Shown in pieces: positions 1-7,780 of a stretch of 42,972 nucleotides of DNA (positions are counted from its first letter, which is position 1; every line of letters begins with the position of its first letter). Origin of the DNA: JAVBOW01 sp031549495 (GTDB lineage Bacteria > Bacteroidota > Bacteroidia > Bacteroidales > Rikenellaceae); contig JAVBPS010000004.1 in assembly GCA_031549495.1 (NCBI GenBank), forward strand, positions 1 through 42,972, given 5' to 3'. The translations under genes were made by a program, and so were the position numbers. The notes below the pieces were generated by a model. That model ran no database searches. It saw only the letters and a program-made list of their open reading frames with translations, and was not told the origin of the DNA.

Positions 1-19
1 CCTTTAAACCCCTCTTCTT

Positions 20-97
20 ACCCGTCTTGTCGCGCGTCCGTCGACACATCTCAGCCTGCGGGTTTGAGAGGACGCGACTGACGCTCGACATGACGAA
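20..97. repeat. Degenerate family A palindrome upstream of sufD
   Basis: This copy keeps the right end shared by family A (GCTCGACATGACGAAAAA) and part of the left arm (CACATCTCA against TTTGAGA), but the stem is eroded. It lies about 40 bases before the sufD start, the same relative place as the better copies before the DoxX gene, ilvD and the dipeptidyl peptidase gene. Confidence 0.6.
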
Positions 98-135
98 AAA
101 GAGAGGAAATATCAGACCGTTAATCGTATTGTAAG

Positions 136-1434
136 ATGGCGCGCAGCGTGGAACATAAGGTGGTGGAGTTGTACCTGTCGAACCTGGAGCTGATCGGCGA
201 GGGGTTTCCGGCGGCGATCAACCGGCGGCGCAACCCCTTTATCGAGGAGTTGCGGCTCGGGTCGTTGCCCGGAAAGGGGGACGAGCGCTACCATCTGACG
301 GATATTGCGGAGTTGTACTCGCGCGATTGGGAATACTATTTCACTCCCCCACCCCATGCGGGGGTGCCGCTTTGCGGGGGGACGCTCGATGAGGGGCCCT
401 GTTACCGGGTGGCAGTCTATAACGGATTCACGGACAGTGAATTGCATACGGAAGAGGACGGGGTCGTTTATGGCAGCTTGCGGGCGGCGGCGACGCAGTA
501 CGAGGAGATCGTCGCGCAATATTACGGGTCGGCGGCGGATACCGCGGCGCATCCCACGGCGGGGCTGAACACCGCTTTCGCGCAGGACGGGGTTTTCGTC
601 CATATCCCCGAGGGGGTGCGGGCGGAGAAGCCTTTCGTGCTCGATTTCGGGTATGTTTCGGCTCGTGAGGCGGTGGCCTGTTTTTCGCGGCTGCTCGTGG
701 TGGCCGGAAAAGGGTCGGCGGCGCAACTGTTGGTCGCTCATCGCGGCGACGGCGGGGCGGCGGTGCTGGCGAACCATGTCGGCGAGATCGTCGCCGGGGA
801 TGGGGCACTGCTGGAAATTACGGAGTTTTCCTGCCTGAATGCGAAGAGCACGCTGCTGCATGGCGGTTTCGTGCGGCAAGAGGCTCAGAGCCGGACGGAT
901 ATTACGGCCGTTTGCCTTTCGGCCCAGGCGGCGCGGGTGAGTTATAAAATTTCGCTTGCGGGTGTGCTGGCTGAAACACGACTGGCGGGGCTGCATATTT
1001 CCACCGCGACGGAGCGCAAGGATTTTTACCTGCATGTGGACCATCTGGCCCCGGAATGCATCAGCCGCGAGTCGGTCAAGGGCGTGGTAGCCGGGCAGGC
1101 CGTGGGGTCGTTCACCGGACGGGTGTATGTGGCGCCGGGCGCTCAAAAAACCGAGGCGCTGCAACAGAGCCGCAATATCGAGCTCAGCCAGGGAGCGAAG
1201 ATCTATACCCGCCCGCAATTGGAAATTTACGCCGATGACGTAAAGTGCAGCCACGGGGCTACCGTGGGGCAGTTGGACGCCGAGGCGGTCTACTACATGC
1301 GCCAGCGCGGGATCGACCTGCAAACGGCGCGGCGGCTGCAACTGGAAGGGTTTATTACCGACGTCACGCAGCGCGAGGGCTATGGCCGCAGGCTGATCGA
1401 CGAATTGGTACAGAATAAGATAGCGCAATTATGA
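136..1434 (+). CDS. sufD: Fe-S cluster assembly protein SufD
   Basis: SufD is the non-catalytic partner of SufB in the SufBC2D scaffold, which builds Fe-S clusters in the cytoplasm from sulfur delivered by SufS/SufE. The 432-residue length is normal for the family. The C-terminal SufB/SufD beta-helix core is clear, with the conserved stretch VKCSHGATVG near residues 369-378; His373 matches the conserved SufD histidine near the SufB interface. The ATG at 136 is the first good start after the upstream repeat. The stop overlaps the sufS start by four bases (ATGA), so the two are translationally coupled. sufB and sufC would be expected just left of the window. The long ORF on the opposite strand is a shadow. 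Confidence 0.96.
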   Translation: MARSVEHKVVELYLSNLELIGEGFPAAINRRRNPFIEELRLGSLPGKGDERYHLTDIAELYSRDWEYYFTPPPHAGVPLCGGTLDEGPCYRVAVYNGFTDSELHTEEDGVVYGSLRAAATQYEEIVAQYYGSAADTAAHPTAGLNTAFAQDGVFVHIPEGVRAEKPFVLDFGYVSAREAVACFSRLLVVAGKGSAAQLLVAHRGDGGAAVLANHVGEIVAGDGALLEITEFSCLNAKSTLLHGGFVRQEAQSRTDITAVCLSAQAARVSYKISLAGVLAETRLAGLHISTATERKDFYLHVDHLAPECISRESVKGVVAGQAVGSFTGRVYVAPGAQKTEALQQSRNIELSQGAKIYTRPQLEIYADDVKCSHGATVGQLDAEAVYYMRQRGIDLQTARRLQLEGFITDVTQREGYGRRLIDELVQNKIAQL

Positions 1435-2657
1435 CCCCGTTCGATCCATACGAAATACGGGAAGATTTCCCGATCCTTTCGCGGCAGGTGCATGGCCGCC
1501 CGTTGATCTATCTCGACAGCGGGGCCACGGCGCAGAAACCGCGCGCGGTGATCGAGCGCATGGATGAGATTTATTTCACGCTCAACGCCAATGTCCACCG
1601 CGGGGTGCACTACCTGAGCGAGCAGTGCACCGAGGCGTACGAGGCCGCGCGCGAAGAGGTGCGCCGGTTCATCAACGCCTCCTCGCGCGAGGAGATCATC
1701 TTCACGGCCGGGGCGACGGCGGCGATCAATACGGTCGCATTTACCTACGGCGAGCGATTCATCCGCCCGGGCGACAATGTGGTCATCACGGCCATGGAGC
1801 ACCATTCGAACATCGTGCCGTGGCAGCTGGTCTGCGATAGGCAGGGGGCGGAACTGCGCGTACTGCCCTTCGATGAGCACGGGCGGTTGGAAGAAGAAAA
1901 GTTACCGGGGCTGATCGACGAGCGGACACGGCTGATCGCCGTCACGCAGGCTTCGAATGTGCTCGGAACGCGGCCTACGCTCGATTTGATCACGAAAACG
2001 GCTTACGGGTACGACATTCCGGTGCTGGTGGACGGCTGCCAGGGGATCGTGCACGGCGGGGTCGACGTGCAGAAGATGGATTGCGATTTTTACGCTTTTT
2101 CGGGGCATAAATTGTTCGGACCGACGGGCATCGGCGTACTTTACGGCAAGCGCGAATGGCTCGAAAAGCTGCCGCCGTTCATGGGCGGGGGCGATATGGT
2201 CGGCACGGTGAGCTTCGAACGCACCACCTATGCCGAGCTGCCGCTACGCTTCGAAGCGGGGACGGCTAATTATGTGGGGGCGATCGGTTTGGGCGAAGCG
2301 ATAAAATACGTATCTTCGCTGGACCGGCATGCAGTGGCGGCCCACGAAGAGGCGCTGTTGGAGCGGGCCACGCGGCGGCTGCTGGCCATCGACGGGGTGC
2401 GTATCTACGGCGACCAGCCGGGCAAATGCAGCATCGTCTCGTTCACGGCCGAGGGGGCGCACCCCTACGACATCGGAATGATCCTCGACAAGCTGGGGAT
2501 CGCCATACGGACCGGGACGCATTGCGCCGAGCCGCTGATGCGGCAGTTCGGGGTGGACAGCATGTGCCGCGCCTCGATGGCGATGTATAATACAGTAGAA
2601 GAAATAGATGCGCTTGCGGATGGGGTGGAAAGGGCGCTGAGAATGCTAAGAAGATAA
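1431..2657 (+). CDS. sufS: Cysteine desulfurase SufS
   Basis: SufS is a PLP-dependent class V aminotransferase-fold enzyme that removes sulfur from cysteine, leaving alanine, and passes the persulfide to SufE/SufU and the SufBCD scaffold. The 408-residue product has the PLP lysine at Lys227 in the SGHK motif and the catalytic Cys365 in RTGTHCAEPLM, which is the SufS (group II) pattern rather than the IscS one. It overlaps sufD by four bases and is the last visible gene of the suf operon. The 100-base gap that follows is filled by an AT-rich palindromic repeat and not by a further suf gene (sufE, sufT). Confidence 0.97.
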   Translation: MTPFDPYEIREDFPILSRQVHGRPLIYLDSGATAQKPRAVIERMDEIYFTLNANVHRGVHYLSEQCTEAYEAAREEVRRFINASSREEIIFTAGATAAINTVAFTYGERFIRPGDNVVITAMEHHSNIVPWQLVCDRQGAELRVLPFDEHGRLEEEKLPGLIDERTRLIAVTQASNVLGTRPTLDLITKTAYGYDIPVLVDGCQGIVHGGVDVQKMDCDFYAFSGHKLFGPTGIGVLYGKREWLEKLPPFMGGGDMVGTVSFERTTYAELPLRFEAGTANYVGAIGLGEAIKYVSSLDRHAVAAHEEALLERATRRLLAIDGVRIYGDQPGKCSIVSFTAEGAHPYDIGMILDKLGIAIRTGTHCAEPLMRQFGVDSMCRASMAMYNTVEEIDALADGVERALRMLRR

Positions 2658-2660
2658 AGA

Positions 2661-2760
2661 GAATTATGAATTATGGATTATGAATTATGAATGGCCTGAC
2701 GGAAGAGGTACCTTTCATTTTTTCAATTCATAATTCATAATTCATAACCCATAATTCATT
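2661..2760. repeat. Family E AT-rich palindrome (ATTATGAATTATGG type)
   Basis: The left arm is runs of GAATTATGAATTATGG and the right arm is CATAATTCATAATTC repeats, with a short GC-rich centre. It fills the whole sufS-tmk gap and stops one base before the tmk ATG, so it supplies the translation initiation region. A sister copy sits at 14464-14560 before aroF. Confidence 0.85.
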
Positions 2761-2761
2761 T

Positions 2762-3436
2762 ATGTTTATCGGCATCGAAGGATTGGACGGGGCGGGGAAA
2801 TCGACCCAGGTCGGCCTGCTCAAAGCGTATCTCGACTCGCGCGGGATCGCCTACGAATACCTCCATTTTCCGCGTTTCGACGCGCCTTTTTATGGCGAGT
2901 TGATCGCGCGTTTCCTGCGCGGGGAGTTCGGGTCGGTGGCCCAGGTCGATCCCTATCTGGTGGCGCTGCTCTATGCGGGCGACCGCAATGATGTCAAAGG
3001 GATGATCCGGGGGTGGCTGGCCGAAGGGAAAACGGTGATCCTCGACCGGTATGTCTATTCGAATATCGCTTTCCAATGCGCAAAGTTCGACGGGGAGCGG
3101 CGTGAGGCGTTGAAACAGTGGATCCTGGAGTTCGAATTCGGGTATAACGCGCTGCCGAAGCCCGAGGCGACGATCTTTTTAGATGTGCCTTTTTCGTTTA
3201 CCGAGCGCAAACTTACGGGGGCGCGCAAGGGGGACGACCGCGACTACCTGAACGGTGCGGAGGATATTCACGAGGGGTCGCTCTGGCTGCAACGGCGCGT
3301 GCGGGAGGTTTATATGGAGCTTTCGGCCACGCAGGCGGACCTGCGGGTGGTGGATTGCACGGGGGGCGGTGGGGCGATGTGCTCGCCGGATGAGATCTTC
3401 GGGATGATCCGGGGGGAATTGGATAAATTGTTGTAA
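2762..3436 (+). CDS. tmk: Thymidylate kinase (dTMP kinase)
   Basis: This enzyme phosphorylates dTMP to dTDP with ATP in the cytoplasm, a step of dTTP synthesis. The 224-residue product has the P-loop GLDGAGKST at residues 7-15 and a DRYV motif at about 95-98, as in thymidylate kinases. A lysine/arginine-rich LID-like region follows near residues 139-155 (ERKLTGARKGDDRDY). It is slightly longer than the usual 200-215 residues. A related deoxynucleoside kinase activity cannot be excluded from sequence alone, but the N-terminal FIGIEGLDGAGKST context favours Tmk. The start lies directly at the end of a family E repeat and leaves no room for a normal leader of its own. Confidence 0.88.
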   Translation: MFIGIEGLDGAGKSTQVGLLKAYLDSRGIAYEYLHFPRFDAPFYGELIARFLRGEFGSVAQVDPYLVALLYAGDRNDVKGMIRGWLAEGKTVILDRYVYSNIAFQCAKFDGERREALKQWILEFEFGYNALPKPEATIFLDVPFSFTERKLTGARKGDDRDYLNGAEDIHEGSLWLQRRVREVYMELSATQADLRVVDCTGGGGAMCSPDEIFGMIRGELDKLL

Positions 3437-3463
3437 CGTGCTTTTGTGCATAGATAAGGTTTC

Positions 3464-3540
3464 TTCGTCATGTCGAGCGTTAGTCGAGACATCTCAAAGA
3501 GGCTGTTTGAGATGTCTCGACTAACGCTCGACATGACGAA
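3464..3540. repeat. Family A palindrome (GTCATGTCGAGCG...)
   Basis: The arms TTCGTCATGTCGAGCGTTAG and CTAACGCTCGACATGACGAA are exact reverse complements and continue inward through TCGAGACATCTCAAA; the loop is a few bases. The copy sits between tmk and the DoxX-family gene, 26 bases before that gene's start. It could act as a terminator for tmk in RNA form, but has no strong T-run. Confidence 0.9.
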
Positions 3541-3566
3541 AAGAACAGGTAAAAAACAATGATCTT

Positions 3567-4694
3567 ATGCCACGAATGAAGGCAAAACGCATATTGGTGA
3601 GCCTTTGCAGGGTGCTGTTAGGGCTGCTTTTCGTATTCTCGGGGCTGGCCAAAGGGGTCGACCCGATGGGGACGGCCATCCAGTTCGGCGAATATTACAA
3701 CGCTTTCGGGCTCGATTTCCTGCGCGGGACCGAGACGCTGTTCTCGGTAATGCTCTCGACCGGGGAGGCGGCCCTGGGACTGCTGCTCGTCTTCGGGATC
3801 TGGCCGCGCATTTCGGGGACGCTCGTCGCGGTGGGGATGTTCTTCTTTACGCTGCTCACGCTTTACATCGCACTTACGAATCCGGTGGCGGACTGCGGTT
3901 GCTTCGGCGAGGCGGTCAAGCTGAGCAACTGGGGGACGTTTTATAAGAACGCGCTGCTGCTTTTCCCGCTGAGCATCGTGGTGGCGGTCAACGTCTGGGT
4001 CGTTACGCCGAAGCCGTGGGTGAAGATGGACCTGTTTTGGACGGCGGTGTTCATCGCGATTCCTTGTTGTATAAGTATTTATGGACTGAGGCATTTACCG
4101 CTGGTCGATTTCCTGCCTTACAAGAAGGGGGTGGATCTGCCGCAGGCGCTGAAGGGCGGCATGGGAAGCGGGGATGAAACGAAGCTGGTCTACCGTGATA
4201 TGCAGAGCGGGCAGGTGGTCGAATTCTCGATGTCGGATACCACCTGGTATGATGCTTCGCGCTGGGAATATGTCGATACGATCGTGCCGGAAACGACGAA
4301 AGCGGCGGCGGCGGGCAGTTTCGCCATCCTGGATGCGGGGGCGGATGTGACGCTGGAGCTGATCGACCGGCCGGGCGTGCTGATGCTGCTGTGCGTTTCG
4401 GATCCGGATAAGCTGGATGCGGCGTGTGCGCGGGCGCTCGATATGGCCGCCCGGGAGGCGCAGAATGAGGGCTGGCGCGTGATCGCGGTGACTCCCGTGG
4501 CACTGGAAGAGGGGGCGGGGATGCTGGTCAACGGGATGCCGGTGCCCTATTATAACATGGACGATGTGACGCTTAAGAGTCTGCTGCGGGCCAAGAATGG
4601 GCTGGTGGTGCTCGATGGCGGGGTGATCACGGACAAGCGCAACTGCCGCGATATTCCCGAGTATGGGAAATTCCCGGCGTATGGGCGGGAGTAA
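3567..4694 (+). CDS. DoxX/MauE-like membrane protein with periplasmic C-terminal domain (BT_3928 family)
   Basis: Function is not established. The 375-residue product starts with a basic stretch, then about four hydrophobic helices in residues 8-155 as in DoxX/MauE proteins. It carries the MauE-type DCGCFG motif (Cys110 and Cys112) between helices, suggesting thiol chemistry in or near the membrane. A further helix lies near 160-180, and the remaining ~190 residues are probably periplasmic, with a weak thioredoxin-like look (GWRVIAVTP, GLVVLDGGVI). The family is widespread in Bacteroidota and usually stands near central metabolic genes. Here it stands alone, converging on nadC. ATG 3567 was chosen; an in-frame Met three codons later is possible. 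Confidence 0.8.
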   Translation: MPRMKAKRILVSLCRVLLGLLFVFSGLAKGVDPMGTAIQFGEYYNAFGLDFLRGTETLFSVMLSTGEAALGLLLVFGIWPRISGTLVAVGMFFFTLLTLYIALTNPVADCGCFGEAVKLSNWGTFYKNALLLFPLSIVVAVNVWVVTPKPWVKMDLFWTAVFIAIPCCISIYGLRHLPLVDFLPYKKGVDLPQALKGGMGSGDETKLVYRDMQSGQVVEFSMSDTTWYDASRWEYVDTIVPETTKAAAAGSFAILDAGADVTLELIDRPGVLMLLCVSDPDKLDAACARALDMAAREAQNEGWRVIAVTPVALEEGAGMLVNGMPVPYYNMDDVTLKSLLRAKNGLVVLDGGVITDKRNCRDIPEYGKFPAYGRE

Positions 4695-4708
4695 GATTCT
4701 TATTTGAT

Positions 4709-4800
4709 GTAGGGGTGCCCCTTGTGGGTGCCCTTTTACGTCATCCCGGGGCCATGGTAAACAGGTGCAAAAAGGGCACCCGCGAGGGGTGCCCCTACGG
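4709..4800. repeat. Paired family C elements (GGGCACCCGCGAGGGGTGCCCCTAC)
   Basis: Two family C units in opposite orientation (about 4709-4733 and 4772-4799) flank a short spacer holding CGTCATCCCGGGG, so the block forms a large inverted repeat. Each unit is also a hairpin (GGGCACCC/GGGTGCCC). It fills the gap between the convergent DoxX-family gene and nadC and could work as a bidirectional terminator. Confidence 0.85.
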
Positions 4801-4817
4801 GACCGGCCAAAGGTCCG

Positions 4818-5669
4818 TTAGACGGCCTTCAGACTCATATCCAGGCTTTTGATCTGGTGGGTCAGGGCACCGACGGAGATGCAGTCCACGCCGCATTCGG
4901 CATAGTCGCGCAAGTTTGCCAGGGTAATGCCGCCGGAGGATTCGATCTCGGCGCGGCCGGCGATCTTCGCCACGGCGGTGCGGGTGAGCTCGGGGGTGAA
5001 GTTGTCCAGCATGATGCGGTCGGCGCCGCCCGCGCGGAACACCTCGTCGATGTCCTCCAAAGAGCGTACCTCGACCTCGATCGGCAGGCTGCGGCCCGTT
5101 GCGCGCAGGTATTCGCGGCAGCGGGTGATCGCGGCGTAGACGCCTCCGGCGAAATCCTCGTGGTTGTCCTTGATCAGGATCATGTCGAACAGGCCCATGC
5201 GGTGATTCTCGCCGCCGCCTAATTTCACAGCCATTTTGTCGAGTACGCGCATGCCGGGAGTGGTTTTGCGCGTGTCCAGGATGCGGCATTTCGTACCTTT
5301 CACGCAATCGACGTAGACTGCCGTTTGGGTCGCCACGCCGCTCATGCGCTGCATGATATTCAGCAGGATGCGCTCGCCCTGCAGCAGGGAGCGCTCGGCG
5401 CCCTCGATATAAAAGGCCACGTCGCCGGGCTTCACGTGCGCGCCGTCTTCGATCTTTTGTTCGAAGAGCACCGTGGGGTCTAACCTTTCGAGCACCATCC
5501 GGGCGATCTCGATGCCGGCGATGATACCTTCCTGTTTGACCAGCAGCTTCATACGGCCTCGCGCGTCGGCCGGAATGGTCGCCAGCGAGGTGTGGTCGCC
5601 GTCGCCGATGTCCTCGGCGATACAGAGTTCGATCAGTTTTTCGACGAAAGGTTTATACGCGGAGTTCAT
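4818..5669 (-). CDS. nadC: Nicotinate-nucleotide pyrophosphorylase (carboxylating)
   Basis: NadC converts quinolinate and PRPP to nicotinate mononucleotide, CO2 and pyrophosphate in de novo NAD synthesis. The family signature is nearly complete: DTRKTTPG, then LDKMAVKLGGGENHRMGL, then LIKDNH. The C-terminal barrel motifs IMLDNF, EIESSGGI and ISVGALTH are present. I place the start at 5669 (MNSAYKPFVEK), giving 283 residues, the usual size; the open frame runs 18 codons further upstream but those residues are AT-rich and unlike the family. nadA and nadB are not in the window. It is divergent from ilvD, with unusually arranged promoters between them. Confidence 0.95.
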   Translation of the reverse strand: MNSAYKPFVEKLIELCIAEDIGDGDHTSLATIPADARGRMKLLVKQEGIIAGIEIARMVLERLDPTVLFEQKIEDGAHVKPGDVAFYIEGAERSLLQGERILLNIMQRMSGVATQTAVYVDCVKGTKCRILDTRKTTPGMRVLDKMAVKLGGGENHRMGLFDMILIKDNHEDFAGGVYAAITRCREYLRATGRSLPIEVEVRSLEDIDEVFRAGGADRIMLDNFTPELTRTAVAKIAGRAEIESSGGITLANLRDYAECGVDCISVGALTHQIKSLDMSLKAV

Positions 5670-5698
5670 AAAATTTTTTATTTTATTGTAAAAATTTT

Positions 5699-5706
5699 TA
5701 CCTTTG
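5699..5706 (+). promoter_or_regulatory. Candidate -7 box TACCTTTG reading toward ilvD
   Basis: The octamer matches the Bacteroidota -7 consensus TAnnTTTG exactly. Transcription would start near 5713 and give ilvD a leader of about 155 bases containing the family A palindrome. No clear -33 TTTG is visible at the right distance, so support is moderate. Confidence 0.45.
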
Positions 5707-5737
5707 CCGGGTAAAATTAACATCAGTCGATTTTTTC

Positions 5738-5830
5738 CCGTCCTATCGACCGGAGCGCAGCGCAGTGGAGATATCTAAAACTGTCTGTCTGAGATGTCTC
5801 CACTGCGCTGCGCTCCGGTCGACATGACGA
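5738..5830. repeat. Family A palindrome with a divergent stem
   Basis: Outer ends resemble the other family A copies, but the stem reads CCGGAGCGCAGCGCAGTGGAG instead of the GAGCGTTAGTCGAG type. The other arm has changed in step (CTCCACTGCGCTGCGCTCCGG), so base pairing is kept. It lies between the divergent nadC and ilvD genes. Confidence 0.88.
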
Positions 5831-5852
5831 AAACAAAACGGGTATTCCGCGA

Positions 5853-5860
5853 CAAAGATA
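5853..5860 (-). promoter_or_regulatory. Candidate -7 box TATCTTTG reading toward nadC
   Basis: On the minus strand this is an exact TAnnTTTG. A start near 5846 would give nadC a leader of about 175 bases crossing the palindrome, overlapping the proposed ilvD leader in antisense. No good -33 box was found. Confidence 0.4.
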
Positions 5861-5869
5861 CGAAAAATA

Positions 5870-7687
5870 ATGAGACCGTTAAGGAGCGACACAAGCATAA
5901 AAGGACGAAAAATGGCCGGGGCGCGCAGCCTCTGGCGGGCCAATGGGATGAAAGACGAGCAGATGGGACGCCCGGTGATCGCCATTGTCAACTCCTTTAC
6001 GCAGTTCGTTCCGGGCCACGTCCACCTGCATGAAATCGGGCAGCAAATCAAAAAGTGGATCGAGGCCGAGGGGTGTTTCGCGGCGGAATTCGACACGATC
6101 GCCATCGACGACGGCATCGCCATGGGCCACGAAGGGATGCTCTATTCGCTCCCCTCGCGCGAGGTGATCGCCGACAGCGTGGAATATATGGTGCAGGCGC
6201 ATCGCGCGGATGCGATGATCTGCATTTCGAACTGCGACAAGGTGACGCCAGGCATGCTGATGGCCGCCATGCGCCTCAACATTCCCGCGGTGTTCGTCTC
6301 CGGGGGGCCGATGGAGGCCGGGGTGGTCGACGGAAAAGCCTACGACCTGATCGACGTGATGGTCAAGGGGGCCGACGAGGGCGTCTCGGATGAAGAATTG
6401 GAGAAAATTTCACAGGGAGCCTGCCCGACTTGCGGGTCCTGCTCGGGAATGTTCACCGCCAACTCGATGAACTGCCTGGCCGAGGCGCTCGGCATGGCGC
6501 TCCCGGGCAACGGGACCCTGCTCGCCACCCATGCGCTGCGTACGGAATTGTTCCGCGACGCCGCGCGGTTGGTGGTCGATGCGGCCAACCGCTACTATTT
6601 CGAGGACGACGAGAGCGTTTTGCCGCGCTCGATCGCCACGCGCCAGGCCTTCCTGAACGCCATGTCGCTCGACATCGCGATGGGGGGCTCTTCGAACACG
6701 GTGCTGCACCTGCTGGCTATCGCACGCGAGGCGGAGGTGGAGTTCAACATGCAGGACATCGACGCGCTTTCGCGCCGGGTGCCCGTGCTTTGCAAAGTCG
6801 CGCCCAATACGGCGCAATACCATATCGAGGATGTGGCCCGGGCGGGCGGGATCCTATCTATTTTAGGCGAGTTAGGCCGGGCAGGATTGCTCGACCTGTC
6901 TGTCGGGCGGGTGGACTACCCTACCCTTGCGCAGGCGCTCGCCAAAAACGATATTATGAGTTGTGCGGCTACGGCGAAGGCACAAAAACGGGCCCTCGTG
7001 GCGCCCGGAGGCGTATTCAATATTACCTTAGGGTCGCAGGAGTGCTATTTCCCCGCACCGGACACGGATCGTGCCGCGGGTTGCATCCGCAACGTGGAGC
7101 ATGCCTATTCGAAGGACGGCGGACTGGCCGTGCTGCTGGGCAATATCGCCCGCAAGGGGTGCATCGTCAAGACGGCGGGGGTCGACGCTTCGATCCTGCG
7201 TTTCGAAGGGACGGCGCGCGTGTTCGAATCGCAGGAGCAGGCCGCGGCCGGGATCCTGGGCGGACGAGTGCAGGCGGGCGACGTGGTGGTGATCCGCTAC
7301 GAGGGGCCCAAGGGCGGGCCGGGGATGCAGGAGATGCTCTATCCCACCTCGTACCTGAAGAGCGTCAAGCTCGACAAACAGTGCGCGCTGCTTACCGACG
7401 GGCGTTTTTCGGGGGGGACCTCGGGGCTATCCATCGGCCATTGCTCGCCCGAGGCGGCGGCAGGGGGCGAGATCGCGCTACTACAGGACGGCGACCGCAT
7501 CGTGATCGATATTCCCAAACGCGAAATAAACGTGCTTCTGACGGAAGGCGAGCTACAGGGCAGAAGGGAGGCCGTACGAATTTACCGCCCCGCCGACCGT
7601 CAGCGAGTCGTGAGCCGCGCGCTCCAGGCCTACGCATCGATGGTATCTTCGGCAGACCAGGGCGCCGTGCGCATCATCGGCGAATAA
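5870..7687 (+). CDS. ilvD: Dihydroxy-acid dehydratase
   Basis: IlvD dehydrates 2,3-dihydroxy-isovalerate and 2,3-dihydroxy-3-methylvalerate to the 2-oxo acids that become valine and isoleucine. The 605-residue length is typical. Fe-S ligand cysteines are visible: Cys122 in SNCDKVTPGM and the CPTCGSCSGM cluster (Cys185, Cys188, Cys191), followed by TANSMNC and the GGSSNTVLH substrate motif. The N-terminus MRPLRSDTSIKGRKMAGAR fits Bacteroidota homologues, supporting ATG 5870. It is the first gene of ilvD-ilvB-ilvN-ilvC; a 93-base gap separates it from ilvB, so one transcript is likely. Confidence 0.96.
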   Translation: MRPLRSDTSIKGRKMAGARSLWRANGMKDEQMGRPVIAIVNSFTQFVPGHVHLHEIGQQIKKWIEAEGCFAAEFDTIAIDDGIAMGHEGMLYSLPSREVIADSVEYMVQAHRADAMICISNCDKVTPGMLMAAMRLNIPAVFVSGGPMEAGVVDGKAYDLIDVMVKGADEGVSDEELEKISQGACPTCGSCSGMFTANSMNCLAEALGMALPGNGTLLATHALRTELFRDAARLVVDAANRYYFEDDESVLPRSIATRQAFLNAMSLDIAMGGSSNTVLHLLAIAREAEVEFNMQDIDALSRRVPVLCKVAPNTAQYHIEDVARAGGILSILGELGRAGLLDLSVGRVDYPTLAQALAKNDIMSCAATAKAQKRALVAPGGVFNITLGSQECYFPAPDTDRAAGCIRNVEHAYSKDGGLAVLLGNIARKGCIVKTAGVDASILRFEGTARVFESQEQAAAGILGGRVQAGDVVVIRYEGPKGGPGMQEMLYPTSYLKSVKLDKQCALLTDGRFSGGTSGLSIGHCSPEAAAGGEIALLQDGDRIVIDIPKREINVLLTEGELQGRREAVRIYRPADRQRVVSRALQAYASMVSSADQGAVRIIGE

Positions 7688-7780
7688 CCCACTCCACAGA
7701 CCATTTTCAGGCCCGGGCGCGTAATAAATCCTTAAACGCGACAACATTATTTTGCACTTTTTTCAAAACCATATACAACC

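Noticed and set aside
112..1428. 438-residue ORF on the minus strand across sufD
   Set aside because: It is rich in Arg, Pro and His and matches no family motif, while the plus strand encodes an unmistakable SufD. GC-rich codon bias produces such antisense frames.
5738..5830. Insertion sequence ends
   Set aside because: The inverted repeats enclose only a short loop, no transposase gene or target duplication is visible; they are palindromic elements, not IS remnants.
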